Source: Diphasiastrum complanatum (taxonomy: Eukaryota > Streptophyta > Lycopodiopsida > Lycopodiales > Lycopodiaceae). From it: a stretch of DNA of 64,000 bases. The position numbers were made by a program, and so were the translations under genes. Location of the stretch: NCBI GenBank assembly GCA_029204225.1, contig CM055103.1, forward strand, positions 54,905,054 to 54,969,053. The letters run 5' to 3'. Positions 46,601 through 58,600 of the stretch are shown piece by piece. Each line of letters begins with the position of its first letter. The stretch's first letter is position 1. The notes under the pieces are model-generated. The model had not been told where the DNA came from and searched no databases. It saw only the letters and a list, made by a program, of their open reading frames with translations.

Positions 46601-47640
46601 GCTTGGATACTCTTTGTTGATGTGTTTCCATGCAGGTGAATCTGAAGGTACCCTCATCATCCCATCCATAGAGGTAGGGTGTGCATGCCAGTCCATAAGT
46701 TGTGCAAGAGATTTACAACGAAATAAATGTTGCAATCGTGGAATTACTGAAAAATGTCGTAAAACTTTGCACAGAATGGTTGCCCCTTGCAAATCATCTC
46801 TATATCGAGGAGTATCACAAATGGGACATTTCTTGAGTGATTCGTACCTTCCTCGATATAAAATACAATCTTTTGGACATGCATGATATTGCTTGTAGTC
46901 CATCCCGATGTTAGACAACATCTTTCGTGCCTCTTCTCTTGTCTCAAGCATGACATTCCCTTCTGGGAGAATTTTGTTTTTCAATAGTCTGTACATGACA
47001 AAAGAAGTCATTGTAAAAAAATTATCACTCGATGTCCAAATTGTAAATTTTGTTTCAAAGCAAAAATGACAAGTAGATGAAGAAAAATTTACTCAAATAA
47101 TGATGTGAGGCTTTGGTCACTCCATCTATATTTGGCTTGAAGATTTAATAGAAGTAGAGAAGTCGCCAAACGAGATGTCTTTGCTCCATGATACAATGCA
47201 GTCTTTGATTCTTCTCACAATTTCTTTTCTTCTTTAGACAAAAGTGCCTCATCTTGTTCATTGTGTCTAGCTGCACTATTGTTCTCGTACATATCATCCA
47301 ACATGTCTCCTATGACTTCAAATTCATCATTCAACATGTCTCCTATGACTTCAAATTCATCATTCACTGGAAGCTCATTTTCATCGTTCGAACTTGTTTG
47401 CGAAGAAGTAGATCTAGATGAGCTAGATTCAGATGCATTAGTCTCTTGATTAATGTGCTCATCAATTTCCATCATCTCTTTTAAGCCTTGATGTAGACGA
47501 CGAGGTAATTGCTTTATATGAGGACTGTTGTAATGCATTCGTCGTCTACGTCGACCATTACGAGGATTATTGTCTCCAACACTAAATGAGGATGAAGAAT
47601 CCTGTATATCAAAATAACAAGAAGTAGGTCGAAACAATGC
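43670..47640 (-). pseudogene. CACTA (En/Spm) transposase TNP2 with DUF4218 and DUF4216, copy 2
   Basis: Best-preserved transposase gene in the window, minus strand. Blocks in order: acidic N-terminal exon from 47637, with an Arg cluster (NGRRRRRMHYNSPHIKQLPR) and a 30-bp internal duplication encoding DEFEVIGDML twice; core at 47011-46175 with YHACPKDCILYRGRY, CPIC, MRVPSDSPAWKHI, THGVNPF and MWTMHDYPGLGECLG; 46112-45870 with VGRYSYSLKKVVYENRRKYL; then 45839-45339 with NHLLDPMHIFKNVGESIWKH. DUF4218 follows (45300-44940: MDSQVHLLVHLVEE, GPVHTRY, WMFFMERYMKVLKDFV), then a linker (44918-44514) and DUF4216 (44250-43700: HDFLFDVKWFKVV, QVFFQPDRLNKIWWFV). I see one nonsense codon (TGA at 45870-45872). 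Some breaks between blocks look like introns. Copy 1 is at 2.5-4.6 kb. Confidence 0.82.
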
Positions 47641-48000
47641 TTGATAAGCATTTCCTCCCAGTACTTGATAGATCTAAATGTTGCATATGAATATAAATTA
47701 CCTCTTAGTTTAAAAAGTATGAACATACCAATGTCTCTTTTAGGCAAATTTGTCTTTTCAACTTGTTAACATTCAATGAACTCAAAGAATTGCATGCTTC
47801 TAAATATTTACATATTTATGAGTTTCACATTCATTAGCTTTCACTTATTATCTTATGTAAACATCTAGGCAAATGACCAATAATGTTTGATGAATAATGC
47901 TCCTAACATTTGACATATTTAATGACACAAACCAAATACAATCAAGATGCATGGATTATACATCTCTACATATCAACAAAATTTAAATCTTCACATTTGA
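47640..48000 (-). repeat. Two decayed copies of the SET-like exon end
   Basis: 47636-47700 (TTGATAAGCATTTCCTCCCA, GTACTTGATAGATCTA) and 47870-47935 both resemble 48035-48100 in the SET-like exon. The first translates, minus strand, to ATFRSIKYWEEMLIKHC against ATRSIKFGEELFIKYS. Confidence 0.5.
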
Positions 48001-48001
48001 C

Positions 48002-48535
48002 TTACTGTCTTTTGCAAACATTTGGGTAGAGGACGGTTGAACTATACTTGATGAACAATTCCTCCCCAAACTTGATAGATCTAGTGGCACAGACCATTAC
48101 ATAAGTGCCCTTTACATTCCTAGTAAAATATTCCTCTTTTCCGTTGGTGCGTCCTTCAAAATCACAATTCGTCAATAGAGGGCGGCCAATGGAACTATTT
48201 ATATATGCAGCAGTGTTTCCATGCACATATGGACGTCCATCAATGTATGTACGATTTGCCCTTGAGATGTTGCCTCCTTGCATGCGTTGCTCCTCTAAAG
48301 AACAAGCATTTGAATTCAAGCCATATACTTGCATCCTCCATTGGTGACGACACAAAGCATGCCAATCACCCCAATTGTATTGAGGTCTTGCACATGGCAT
48401 CAATGTCACAAAACTATTTAAAGGGACCTCAATACTACTGAATACAAAATGGCCCAAACCAGCCTCAGGATAGTGTTCACTAGGCATGATCATGTACACT
48501 CGACCCCAATACATGAATGGTGTTCCATTTTTCAT
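48002..48535 (-). CDS. SET-domain-like protein exon, possible histone methyltransferase relative
   Basis: 178-codon frame from an ATG. It shows a SET-domain layout: GLGHFVFSSIEVPLNSFV at the N-terminal side (typical G.GVFA...I..G..I), HGNTAAYINSSIGRPLLTNC in place of GN..RFINHSC.PNC, and VMVCATRSIKFGEELFIKY for the usual VFA.RDI..GEEL..DY end with the catalytic-site Tyr. The NHS motif reads NSS, which may impair cofactor binding. SET enzymes methylate lysines of histones and other proteins. The frame ends at CA|GTAAGT (donor at 48005-48000), so it probably continues in a further exon. I could not join it in frame to the TNP2 exon at 47601. It lies just upstream of the CACTA gene, same strand, so it may be cargo of that element. 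Confidence 0.58.
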   Translation of the reverse strand: MKNGTPFMYWGRVYMIMPSEHYPEAGLGHFVFSSIEVPLNSFVTLMPCARPQYNWGDWHALCRHQWRMQVYGLNSNACSLEEQRMQGGNISRANRTYIDGRPYVHGNTAAYINSSIGRPLLTNCDFEGRTNGKEEYFTRNVKGTYVMVCATRSIKFGEELFIKYSSTVLYPNVCKRQ

Positions 48536-48574
48536 TTAGACATATAATTCATTTTATCAAAAAAGACATTCCAT

Positions 48575-49403
48575 TAATCTCCTCTTTCAATTCTTAGTCG
48601 ACGTATCAAAGATTTGATATAACTTCTAGCTTCCCATTCAGAAAAACTAGAGTTCATCAAACCAAGCTCAAGAGCAAAAGTAATTGACTCTCCTCTTGTC
48701 ATTTACCTTTTCCAATCTGTGAGACCAATGAGGAGTTCCACTTGTTCTGGATCAAACTCCTCGCTTAAAAAACAAACAATTTGATTTGTTTTATGTTGCA
48801 GATCCTGCAACACAACATCAAGTCTTGGTTTTTTGGTGGCATTGAAAGAAGATTAAATTCTATTTATTTTTAATGAAGTTTTTTAATTAACCATTTAAAC
48901 TAATGGCTGACAAAGAATGTGTGAGACAAAAAATTATTAAACAATGAAAACTTACATGTCAACCATGTAACCAGCTTCTCGAAAACCATGGATGATTTGA
49001 CATTGGCATAAATTGCACCACCAACCATCCCAACATATTCAAATTTTGGTGTCTCAATTAAAAAACGATGTCGCATCATTTTTAGTGCTTTTTTAGAAAT
49101 TTCGTCGTCATCTGTAGATGTTGCATGGAAAGAGAATGTAGGCTCTTTTGTTTCTTTAAAATACAAATTGAAATTCTTTCGTTTCAATTCTTCGATAGGA
49201 TATGGAGTGCTAGTATCAACTGCAATGAAACAAAACACCATAAAATCTTGATTTGAATGAAACATATCTTGCGATTTATGATTTATGTATGTGTAAGTCC
49301 CCACTTCAGTCTGAGCATTCATCGACAAGTTATGCATTGCTTGCATACATGTATACAGCCCTGTTGTTCCGTGAATAAATACAAGAAAAGAAAATCTTTC
49401 CAT
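48575..49403 (-). CDS. Unrecognised exons upstream of the SET-like exon
   Basis: 49403-48956 encodes about 150 residues starting MERFSFLVFIHGTTGLYTCM and reaching YVGMVGGAIYANVKSSM, with a strong donor (CAT|GTAAGT near 48955). 48815-48575 encodes DLQHKTNQIVCFLSEEFDPE, a TAA, then SITFALELGLMNSSFSEWEA and RSYIKSLIRRLRI. Protein texture is good in both, and the helical second block next to the SET-like exon suggests one gene. I could not connect all splice phases, and one in-frame stop is present. No family recognised. Confidence 0.35.
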
Positions 49404-49529
49404 GGTTGTAGACTCAACAACAACACAAAAAAAATTTTAAAATGAATCATGTGACCAAGATTCATCCAAGTCGTGAGAAGCATCAACCATGACCAAACTT
49501 ATTCGCTTTTTAACATGTGTAATATGTGC

Positions 49530-49830
49530 TTCCTCAAACGAACGAAACATGAACAACCTCTTCTATAATGATAACTCAATTATTTCTCGAGTTACAGCTA
49601 TGTTGCTCATATGGTCTCAAGAACAACCTTTTGTTGTACTCATAACTCGAACAATGTTTGAGTTACAACTATATGGTCTCCTAAACAATCTCTTTTATAC
49701 TAATAACTTGAACAGTGCTCGAGTTATAGCTATATCGCTCATATGGTCTCAAGAACAACCTCTTGTTGTAATGATAACTCAACAAATGCTTGAGTTACAA
49801 TTATATCGCTCATATGGTCTCAAGAACAAG
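49530..49830. repeat. Tandem repeat of about 75 bp, four units
   Basis: Each unit has CTCATATGGTCTCAAGAACAA, then TAATGATAACTC or similar and GAGTTACA.CTATAT. One unit lacks the CTCAT.TGGTCTC spacing. Confidence 0.8.
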
Positions 49831-50099
49831 CTCTTTTTGGCTCTGCCTTGCTTGCAAGGAGGACTTAGCATTCATTTCAAACATTGACTTGCTTGTGTTT
49901 TGGTTTTAATTCTAATGACATATGTAAATGTGTTTTTTTTTTTAATTCCCTGGTTTTCGTGATTACGACATCTGACATTTAAAATTAAATTGCCTATTTT
50001 TTAGGTTTTTGGGTTACCTATTGCTTTTTCTTTTTCTTCACTTTTTTGTTAAAATATTTTCCTTTTTTGGGGAATATAGACTAACGAAGTGTGCCTGTC

Positions 50100-50460
50100 G
50101 ATGACGAGCGATTTATGGTGTCTGTGTGCATGCATGGGGGCGTGCGACGCAGAGAGAGACAGAGAGAGAATGGGGGCCCAAAATGAAAAAAAAAATTCAA
50201 AAAAAAAGCTGGGAGGGGGAATGGGGTACAGTGCCCCAGCGCCCCCCCCCCCCACCCCCCCCGCCCCCCCCCCCCCTCCCTTCTCCCCCCGCCCCTCGTA
50301 CCCCCCACTCCCCCCTTCCCCCATCCTTTTCTCCCTCCCTCCCCCATACCGGCTCTCTCCCTTCTCTCTCTTCCAACCCACGAGCCGCTAGCCTGATTGG
50401 GGGTGCAGCGGCTTGAGGGCACCATGGCACACAACCCCCCTTTTAGGAAAGCGCGGGCAG
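50100..50460. mobile_element. Half of a foldback element related to 16.7-17.5 kb
   Basis: GGGGGCCCAAAATGAAAAAA, AATTCAAAAAAAAAGCTGGG and AGGGGGAATGGGGTAC match the left-arm segment at 16790-16858. A C-rich tract (50248-50280) sits where the (CT)n is. GTGCAGCGGCTTGAGGGCAC follows near 50402-50422. The second arm is not present. Confidence 0.5.
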
Positions 50461-51719
50461 CTCATGCATGACATAATAATCTGTATATATTAAAATATAC
50501 TAAAGCATCATTTTCTTCTTAAGAAACTGTTTCATTTTGATTTTTTTTGTCAATTGTATATGAATTTGGTTCTATCTATGTTTTTCAAGATGCACATCAA
50601 GCTTCAACTAGAATCTTTTTAAACCCAACTGCATCAAATCTTTTTTATTACTTTCACAACCTAGCTATAAATAGTAAAGTTTCAATGAGAAATGTTACCA
50701 AAACCCAAGACTTCTAAATGATGCCATGTATCAACTTCACAATAGATGCCAAATAGTTCTTAAGAAAATGAACAACTACTCCAACTTTATATTCCATCAA
50801 ACTTGACCTTGTGGATCATTCAAAGATCCATTTATGGTCCTTAGTACTGTACTTTTCACAATTAATTGAGATAGTGTTATTGTGATTTAGTATTTACTAT
50901 TCAGCTAGTGGTATGAAAGTAATTAAAGCAAATAATTATCATTACATCTAATATCCAATATGAGTACAATCACTATATCATTTAGCATAAAAAATCACAA
51001 CAAAAGACTAAAATCCATTGATAAACAACAACCACTAAATGTTGTTGAGATCATATCACTGGGTTTTCTTGAAAACCTTCGTAGACTCACCAAGTGAGTA
51101 CAAGGATTACAAAAAACAGAAGTTGGCCTAATTTGATCTAAGACAATAAGTGGAGCATCAAGCTACTCATATTTCATTGCCAAAATAGACATTAGTTTTG
51201 GTGTTTGAGGCTTGATGGTGAGGACCGTTGGCTTTTCAAACCATATCTTCTCTCTATTTTTTTGCAAAAAATTTGAAGTGACAAAGGTGGTGGTGACTTA
51301 TGAGTTAGATTATTTCTCAATCATTGAGAATCAGATTTTAGTTATTCATTAGGTGTTTAAATTGTTTTAGAAGACTTATAAAATTTGTTTCTAATATTTA
51401 ATAGTAAGGAAATATAATTTTTGAGATTTTGATGATTTGTTGATCAACATTTTATCATTTGTGAGTTGCAGCTTGATGTCAATGAGCACATCATTTGATT
51501 TCAATCTCACCTCTTTTTTATGAGTTTAGATAAGTCTAATAGGCACAAATAGGTTGTATCAAATTCTATTTGAGGTTGATCATCTATTGATCTTTGGTTT
51601 GAAAGACAATACACTCTACACTATTTGCAATGTAGAAAATCAACATCTACTTAATGAAAGGGATGCAAACTCAAAAAGATATTGATCAAACATCAAACTT
51701 ATGATAATATGAAGTTGTT
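50461..51719. other. AT-rich DNA with no recognised gene
   Basis: The sequence GATCCATTTATGGTCCT.AGTA (near 50828) recurs near 62287, hinting at a shared repeat family. Confidence 0.45.
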
Positions 51720-51845
51720 GTCTGTACAATAACAATAAGCTACTGTATTTCACACATTTGGATCCAAATATAGCAAAATATGAGCATTCTACACACAAGA
51801 TTGCAAGATATCATCAAGATAGTGCACCAATAGATAGATCAACCC
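51720..51845 (-). repeat. Copia LTR fragment, inverted copy
   Basis: The reverse complement matches 40525-40645 (ATTGGTGCACTATCTTGATG, TGCAATCTTGTGTGTAGAAT, AATACAGTAGCTTATTGTTA). Confidence 0.65.
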
Positions 51846-51874
51846 AAAAAAACTCATGTATAAGCATGAAATGA

Positions 51875-51980
<106 letters not shown>

Positions 51981-52059
51981 ATTCTTTCTCCCATGAGTTT
52001 ACATCCTTTTATAGCAGGTCCATGCATCATCAATGAGCTTGGTTCCCTCCATAACAAAA

Positions 52060-52205
52060 ACCCTACTATTTATGTGGACTAGATTCAATGTGTCCAACAT
52101 TCAAATTTGAATCTATCAAACTCAACCTCCTACTATTAATGTGGATTAGATTCAATGTCTCCAACATTCAAATTTGAATCTATCAAACTCAACCACCTAT
52201 TGTTC
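52060..52205. repeat. 65-bp tandem duplication
   Basis: Two units with TAGATTCAATGTGTCCAACA / TAGATTCAATGTCTCCAACA and TTCAAATTTGAATCTATCAA (itself holding the palindrome TTCAAATTTGAA). Confidence 0.85.
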
Positions 52206-54138
52206 CCCTCACTTTCTAAAAGTGGTAATTCAAATGCTTTTAGACTAATATAATTTTGAAAAGTCAAACTCTAAGTCTAATATGAAAATTGGCCTCAATT
52301 GCCAAATTAACAAATATGTCCAAAATATCAAACTAGATCTTATCATTATCTTATTTGAGTCAAAAAATTTATTTGCGAAACATATTCATAGAGGCATACT
52401 GTGAGCTTTGAGTCAAAGTACAGTGAATCATCTTCAAAGGACACTTAGTTCCATAGAAAAGCATTAATTGGCCTCGTAGGATCTAATCTTAGTTATGTAG
52501 ATGACAAGCTTACAAAAGTAATGCAAAAAGTAGTAAACATTTGTGCACCAGTTATTTTGGCATAGATGGTCTTTGTGATCAAAAGGAGGAAAAGAGGCCT
52601 AAAGATTTTTTGAAGGAGGAGCTACATCAAGGAGGAGAAAGCCTCGGGATCAATTACATTTCAAGCATGCAAAGGATTGTGTGTTTGGAAGAAAGCTATT
52701 CATGACACTTGGAAGTTGATTTTCATCAAATAAGTCTTATCTTGAATGTGGTAAGCATGTACGATGTTAGATTAGCTAAGTTGAATCAAGGGAGGATGTA
52801 AAAGATTATTGAAATGACAAGTTAGACCAATAAGTTATTTTACAAATTAGCAAATGGCAACTTAGGCCAACATTGCAAGATTTGCAAATGGTAACTTAGG
52901 CCAACATTGCAAAGGTTAACTTACGCCAATGTGATATTATTCACATTATAGGAGTATGTGCACATGGTATTGTAGAATGTCAAATTAGGCCAGAAAAAGA
53001 GGCCAACTTAGAAAGATAACATTGTGCAAACGTTAGGCTCAAGTTATCTCTTTGGAGTGGTACACAAGTTATTATATTCTATTGGCTACATTTACCAATG
53101 ACTCATCTTGGCCATTGGTGACAATGTAAGGCTAGGATTAGATATGTAACTTGCACATTAGGTAAGGCTTTGAAGAGGAAAATCACCTTCCATACTTCAT
53201 GTAAATAGGGCTCAGCTCATTAATTTTTAGTATCGGAATAAAGAGATTATTACTTTCATTCATCTTTTCATTTGTTGTATTGTGGAGAGATAGTAGGAGA
53301 GGAGGAGGTTGTTGCTTCATGAGCTAGTATTGTGATCTTTCTTATGTAATGTTTATGGGCACGTATGTAAAGGTTATTGTCATCTTATTGATCATATGTA
53401 ATCTTAGATTAAGAGCTCTTGTGAAATGCTTGAATAGAACCTTAAATATCTTGGTGATGTATTGGAGCTATAGTGTGATATATTGAATTTTGTAGTCTTC
53501 AAGTAGAATCAAACTTGGTGCTTATGCTTCTTATTTAAGATTTTTTACAATTTGCATTCATTGAAAAATTGGTTTTTTATTTTCTCAACAATTCATTCAC
53601 TTTTAGTTATAAATTTGAATCTGTTATGTATCATCCTTTAGCTTTGTGATGACTTCTAGCAGTCATAGACCATGGAGTAATATTGTCTAAATTCATATTT
53701 GTACTGAAAAAAGGTTTGAAATCTCTTGAATATGATGTATAATATAAGAAAAAAATGCACAGATTTGACACAATCCTTTGACGAAATAAAAAAAAAATTC
53801 ACGATATGTGGGAATTCATCATACATAATTTGTCGAATTTGATTGGATTAATTATTATTTCTTAAAACCACTATGTCAAAAAATTCTGCGGATGTCTGTA
53901 CCTTTTCTATTGATGATGTCACTTATTTGTGAATCTAGCACCAATGACTATTCTCGAAGACAAACGATTTTTTTAGTTCTCTCTTATTTTTCTATTCTTT
54001 TAGTAGATATTTGGACATGGGCTTTTTGGCACTTCTCCTCAACTCTATCAATTCCATTTGTCTCATTTCAAGTATATATTTTTTGTTTTGTTATGTGCAA
54101 CTACGCTTTCGTCGATGGTATCACATGTGCACTCCATG
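52206..54138. other. No gene recognised; short tandem repeat at 52835-52935
   Basis: About three degenerate copies of AACTTAGGCCAACATTGCAA at 52835-52935. A 94-codon frame at 53892-54176 is hydrophobic and runs into the LTR, so it is not a credible gene. Confidence 0.45.
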
Positions 54139-54333
54139 TGTTATGTCCATGTCCTATACAAGGGAATCGGAATTAATCTTGACGTGGATAGCCAGTCACT
54201 CCAGTAGTATGTGGTTATTAGTTATGCTATGTCATTCCAGACGTGGTCGTATTAAATAATTAATAATCATATGAGGGCCCAAACCTATAATTGGACATAG
54301 GAGCACATGCATGGTGAAGACTGCTTTAATGCA
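54139..54333 (+). repeat. 5' LTR of the chromovirus
   Basis: TGTTATGTCC...TTTAATGCA, 195 bp. Confidence 0.93.
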
Positions 54334-54610
54334 GTGTTTTTGCAAAATCGATCTGATTAATCGATTTTCACAGTTGGTCCATTTTGAACGGATTTCGAAA
54401 ATCTCAATTTTTCATACAAGTTAGTGGTCGGTCATAAAAAGTTGTTGTTGCTTAATTGTTCTGATATTGATTTTGCGAAAGTTTGCTCAAACGAGTGAGA
54501 GACCTTGCTGAATGAAATCAGCCAGTTATGAAGGTTTTGGACGTTTCACTTATTGGTTGATGATTGGATCTCGACTAATTTAACCAAATTTTGCATGTCA
54601 AAAAATCAAT

Positions 54611-55513
54611 ATGGTAGACGATAATGCAAATGCAGCTCTCGATGGTCAAATGCCAATGCCTACCTATCTGCAAATTTGTCAGTCATTAATCCAAGCGCTT
54701 AATGAGATAAACAACAGGAACACTTTACGTGATCAACAAATGGAAGTATTGTTAAATCAAGTGAGAGCTTTGTCTGCTCTGAATTTGGGCTTTCATCTTG
54801 AACCATTTTCGGGGGAGAAGAAAGAGAAGCCTGAAATTATGGATGACTAGTTAACCAAGTGGACCGGTTATTTTAATCTACACGGAATTCCCGAGGAGAA
54901 AAAGATAGAGAGTGTTATTCTGTTCTTCCGTGGTAAAGCTTCGTCGTGGTGGCGTGATTTACAACCTAAACCTACCACATGGGACGAGTTTATGGAGGTG
55001 TTCAAAAAGTTGTTTGTGGTTGTGGACGACTCAGATTTTTACCAAAGATTTGTGAATTGCAAAATAGGTACTCGGAGTTTGGACTCGTACCTACAAGATT
55101 TTATGGATTTGTGGAATAAAGTCCCCTCATTTGATGCAAAATTGGCACTGTGGCAGTTTATCCTAGGTCTGCCTGCACATTATCAAAATGAGTGTAAGGG
55201 TAATGTGCTTCAAACCTTTGATGATGTAGTTCGTGTTGCAAAAGCGTATGACTCCACGGTGGTGGCATCTAGGAAGCAGTTACAGGCTAATCCATCTGGA
55301 TCATCCGGACCTAGCCAGAAAAAAAGGAAGAAAAAAGTTCGTGGAAATAAGAATAAAAAATATTTTGACGAACTGGATCAAGCTGCATCTGAATTTAGAC
55401 AAAAGAAAAAGCTGTCCCGGAAAAAGGCTAGAAGGACCAATGTTTGTTTCCATTGTGGTCATCTTGGACACGTTATGAAATTCTGTCCAGAAAGAAAAAA
55501 AGATGCAGCTTAA
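54611..55513 (+). pseudogene. Chromovirus gag
   Basis: Capsid-nucleocapsid protein. ATG at 54611; a single in-frame TAG at 54848-54850 splits an otherwise open frame to TAA 55511-55513. The N-terminal part is helical (LIQALNEINNR, MEVLLNQVRALS), followed by the retrotransposon gag core with FFRGKASSWWRDLQ and TWDEFMEVFKKLF, LPAHYQNECKGNV, a Lys/Arg-rich RNA-binding stretch and the zinc knuckle CFHCGHLGHVMKFC with all CCHC residues present. It is the least damaged gene of the element. Pol follows in another frame. Confidence 0.88.
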
Positions 55514-55639
55514 GTGATTGAGATGCCAAGTAAAGAGAATCTTAAGCTGGAAATAAATAAATTTAATTGGGAGTGTGATTGTTCTTTCAGTACTCCTTCA
55601 TTCTTGCCAAATGAATTATTTCGTTTGAAAGGCATTGTT

Positions 55640-58600
55640 AATGGACATGAAGTTAGTATTTAGTGGACAGTGGAGCTACTCATAGTTTCATTAACTCTGG
55701 TCTTGTGCATAGACTCAGACTCAAAACTAAAGCTAAAAACCATAGATATCGTGTATATCTAGCTTCAGGAGTGGAGTTGGAGACGTAGGATGTGAAAGTT
55801 CCAAGACTCCCTGTTTGGATCCAGTATGAAGCTTATTCTTTATTTGCTAAGCCAATTTTAGATTTATCTGAAATGTATCTAAGCTGTGAATTGTCAAAAA
55901 TTCTTAACTCGGTAGACTTAGATCAGGAGCAAATTGAGAAGAATAAGTTATTGTCTGAATTCAAAGTTGTGTTTCCAAAATAATTACCTCACGGATTACC
56001 GTCGTCCAGATCGGTAGACCATAAGATTGAGTTAATTCCAAGTAGTCACCCTATCTCTTGACAACCTTATAGGTTTTCTCAAAAAGAAGAGGTAGAGATT
56101 ACTAAGCAGATTGAGAATTACCTGAAGATGGGTCATATTCAGTCAAGTAAGTCGCCTTGGAGCGCTCCTGTTCTTCTGAAAGCGAAGAAAGATGGAGGCT
56201 TCAGGATGTGTGTGGACTACAAAGGGTTGAATAAAGTAACTATTAAAAATAAATATCCTTTGCCTTGTATGGATGATCTGGTAGATCGATTAGGTGGAGC
56301 TAAATACTTCACAAAGATAGATCTTAGAATCGGATATCGTCAAATTAGGATTCACTGGGTGACGTGCAGAAGACTAGTTTTCGGACGAGATTCAGTCACT
56401 ATGAATTTCTCGTGCTTCCTTTTGGGTTAACGAATGCACCAACTATGTTCCAACAGATGATGAACGATCTTTTCCGTCCATATCTAGGGAAGTTTGTGGT
56501 TGTATTCTTAGATGATATTCTCATCTACAGTAGAACACTTAAGGAGCATTTGAGTCATCTTAAGACTATCTTAGATATTCTCAGACGAGAGAAACTCTAC
56601 ACTAAGGAATCTAAATGTGATCTCTTTAAGCATGAGTTGTTGTACCTCGGTCATAAGATCACCCGTAGTGGTTTCGAGATTGACGAGAGTAAGGTCAAGA
56701 CAGTGCTTGATTGGCCGATACCGAAGACGATTAGAGAAGTTAAATCTTTTCTTGGTTTTACAGTTTTCTTTCGTAAGTCAATTGAGGATTATACTAAAGT
56801 GGCAGCACCCTTAAATAATTTGACTAAAGTCAGAGTTAATAAAAAGAAAAAGAGAGGTTGACCTAGCGAGCCTATTGTGTGGAATGATGAATTGATGCAA
56901 GTGATTCAACGATAGGGGCAATTCCTCTACAAGAGGATAGGCCGATAGCGTTTGAAAGCAAGAAACTCATGGGGCCTAAGTCGCATTATACAACTCAGGA
57001 GAAAGAGTTATTTGCTGTGATACATGCACTTAGAACCTGGAGGCATTACCTTTATGGTAGTCAATTTATAGTGTATACAGATCACCAACCTCTGAAGTAA
57101 TTTTCTAATCAGAACGATCTAAGGGATTGTAAAGCTCGTTGGGCTGAGCTTGTGCAGAAATTTGATCATGAGATCCGATATATCAAGGGCAGCTCTAATG
57201 TGAATCAGATTCTCATTTTGGTCCCATCTGGAAGATGGTGGAGCCAGGAGAAAATGAGAATGGAATAGAGATTTACTCATAGGAGTCTCAGGTCCCTAGG
57301 AAAGATAAGAAGATAGCAGAACAATTTTTTATCCAAGGTGGATTACTATTTCGGAATGGAAAAGTTTGTGTACCAGTAGATGATGAGTTAAAGAAGAAGA
57401 TTCTTTATGAGTGTCATGATGTTCCCTGTGCAGGTCATCCGGGTATACACAGGACTTTGGACTTGGTCAAAAGAGAGTTTCATTGGCCAAAACTCAAGCC
57501 ATTTGGCGAGTCTTATGTGGTCAAGTGTAGACCTTGCCAGTTAGCCAAAGCTGAATGCTTAAAGACTGGAGGGTTGCTACATCCCCTAGATATCTCTCAA
57601 AAACCATGGGAAAGTATATCTATGGATTTTGTGGTTGGACTTCCAAGGACCCAATGCCAAAATGATTCTATTTGGGTTGTGGTGGACAGGTTGACAAAGT
57701 TAGCTACTTCTATACCAATCAAGTCAACTGCTAAGGCTTCGGATTTAGCCTAGATTGTGGAAAGATTATTTAGGTTTTATGGACTGCCAAGTGATATAGT
57801 TAGTGATAGAGATCCTAAATTTACAGGTCACTTTTGGTCAGCTGTATTCCATAAGCTTGAAACCTCGCTTAGTTTTAGTTCTTCTGATCATCCTGAATCA
57901 AATGGCCAGACTGAGAGAACTAATCAGACTATGGAGGACATGTTGAAAACTTATGTGTCTCACATGCAATCTCAGTGGGAAGATTACATTCCTTTGATTG
58001 AGTTTGTTTCTAACACTAGAAAACATTCTGCTACTGGTTATAGTCCGTTTATGCATATGTACGGTTTTCAACCTAGATCTCCGATAAATGTGGAGACAAA
58101 GTCTGTTAAGATCTAGAAAGTCGCGGATTTCTTGCATGATATGCGTAAAATGTTGCAAGTGGCCTGTGATTGTATCCGGAGTGCTCAAGATAGAGCTAAG
58201 CACTATGCCGATCTTAAGAGGTCTCCCAAAGATTTTAAAGTTGATGACTGGGTATGTCTTAGAATACCTAAGGATTCTAAGACTATGAGTACAGAGAAGC
58301 ATTATAAATTGTCTACGAGATATTGTGGACCGTTTTGAATTATAAAGAATTGGTTCTTTAGCTTACGAATTAGATCTTCAAAACAATAATACAGCTCACC
58401 CAGTGTTTCATGTAAGCCGGTTGAAATTAAGTCTGCATGAAGGTGAAGTAGTTGGTTCAGAGGAAGATCTTATCCATTTGGAGGACTCATCGCTTAGTGT
58501 TCCTTTGGAATCTGAAAAGGTACTCAGAACCAGAGATAAACAATTGAGAAATCGTTCTATCTCTGAGTGTTTGATTAGGTGGAAGGGATGGAATGAGGAT

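Noticed and set aside
50049-50434. Gly-rich and Pro-rich frames of 77-117 codons
   Set aside because: Caused by the poly-C/poly-G tract of the foldback relative.
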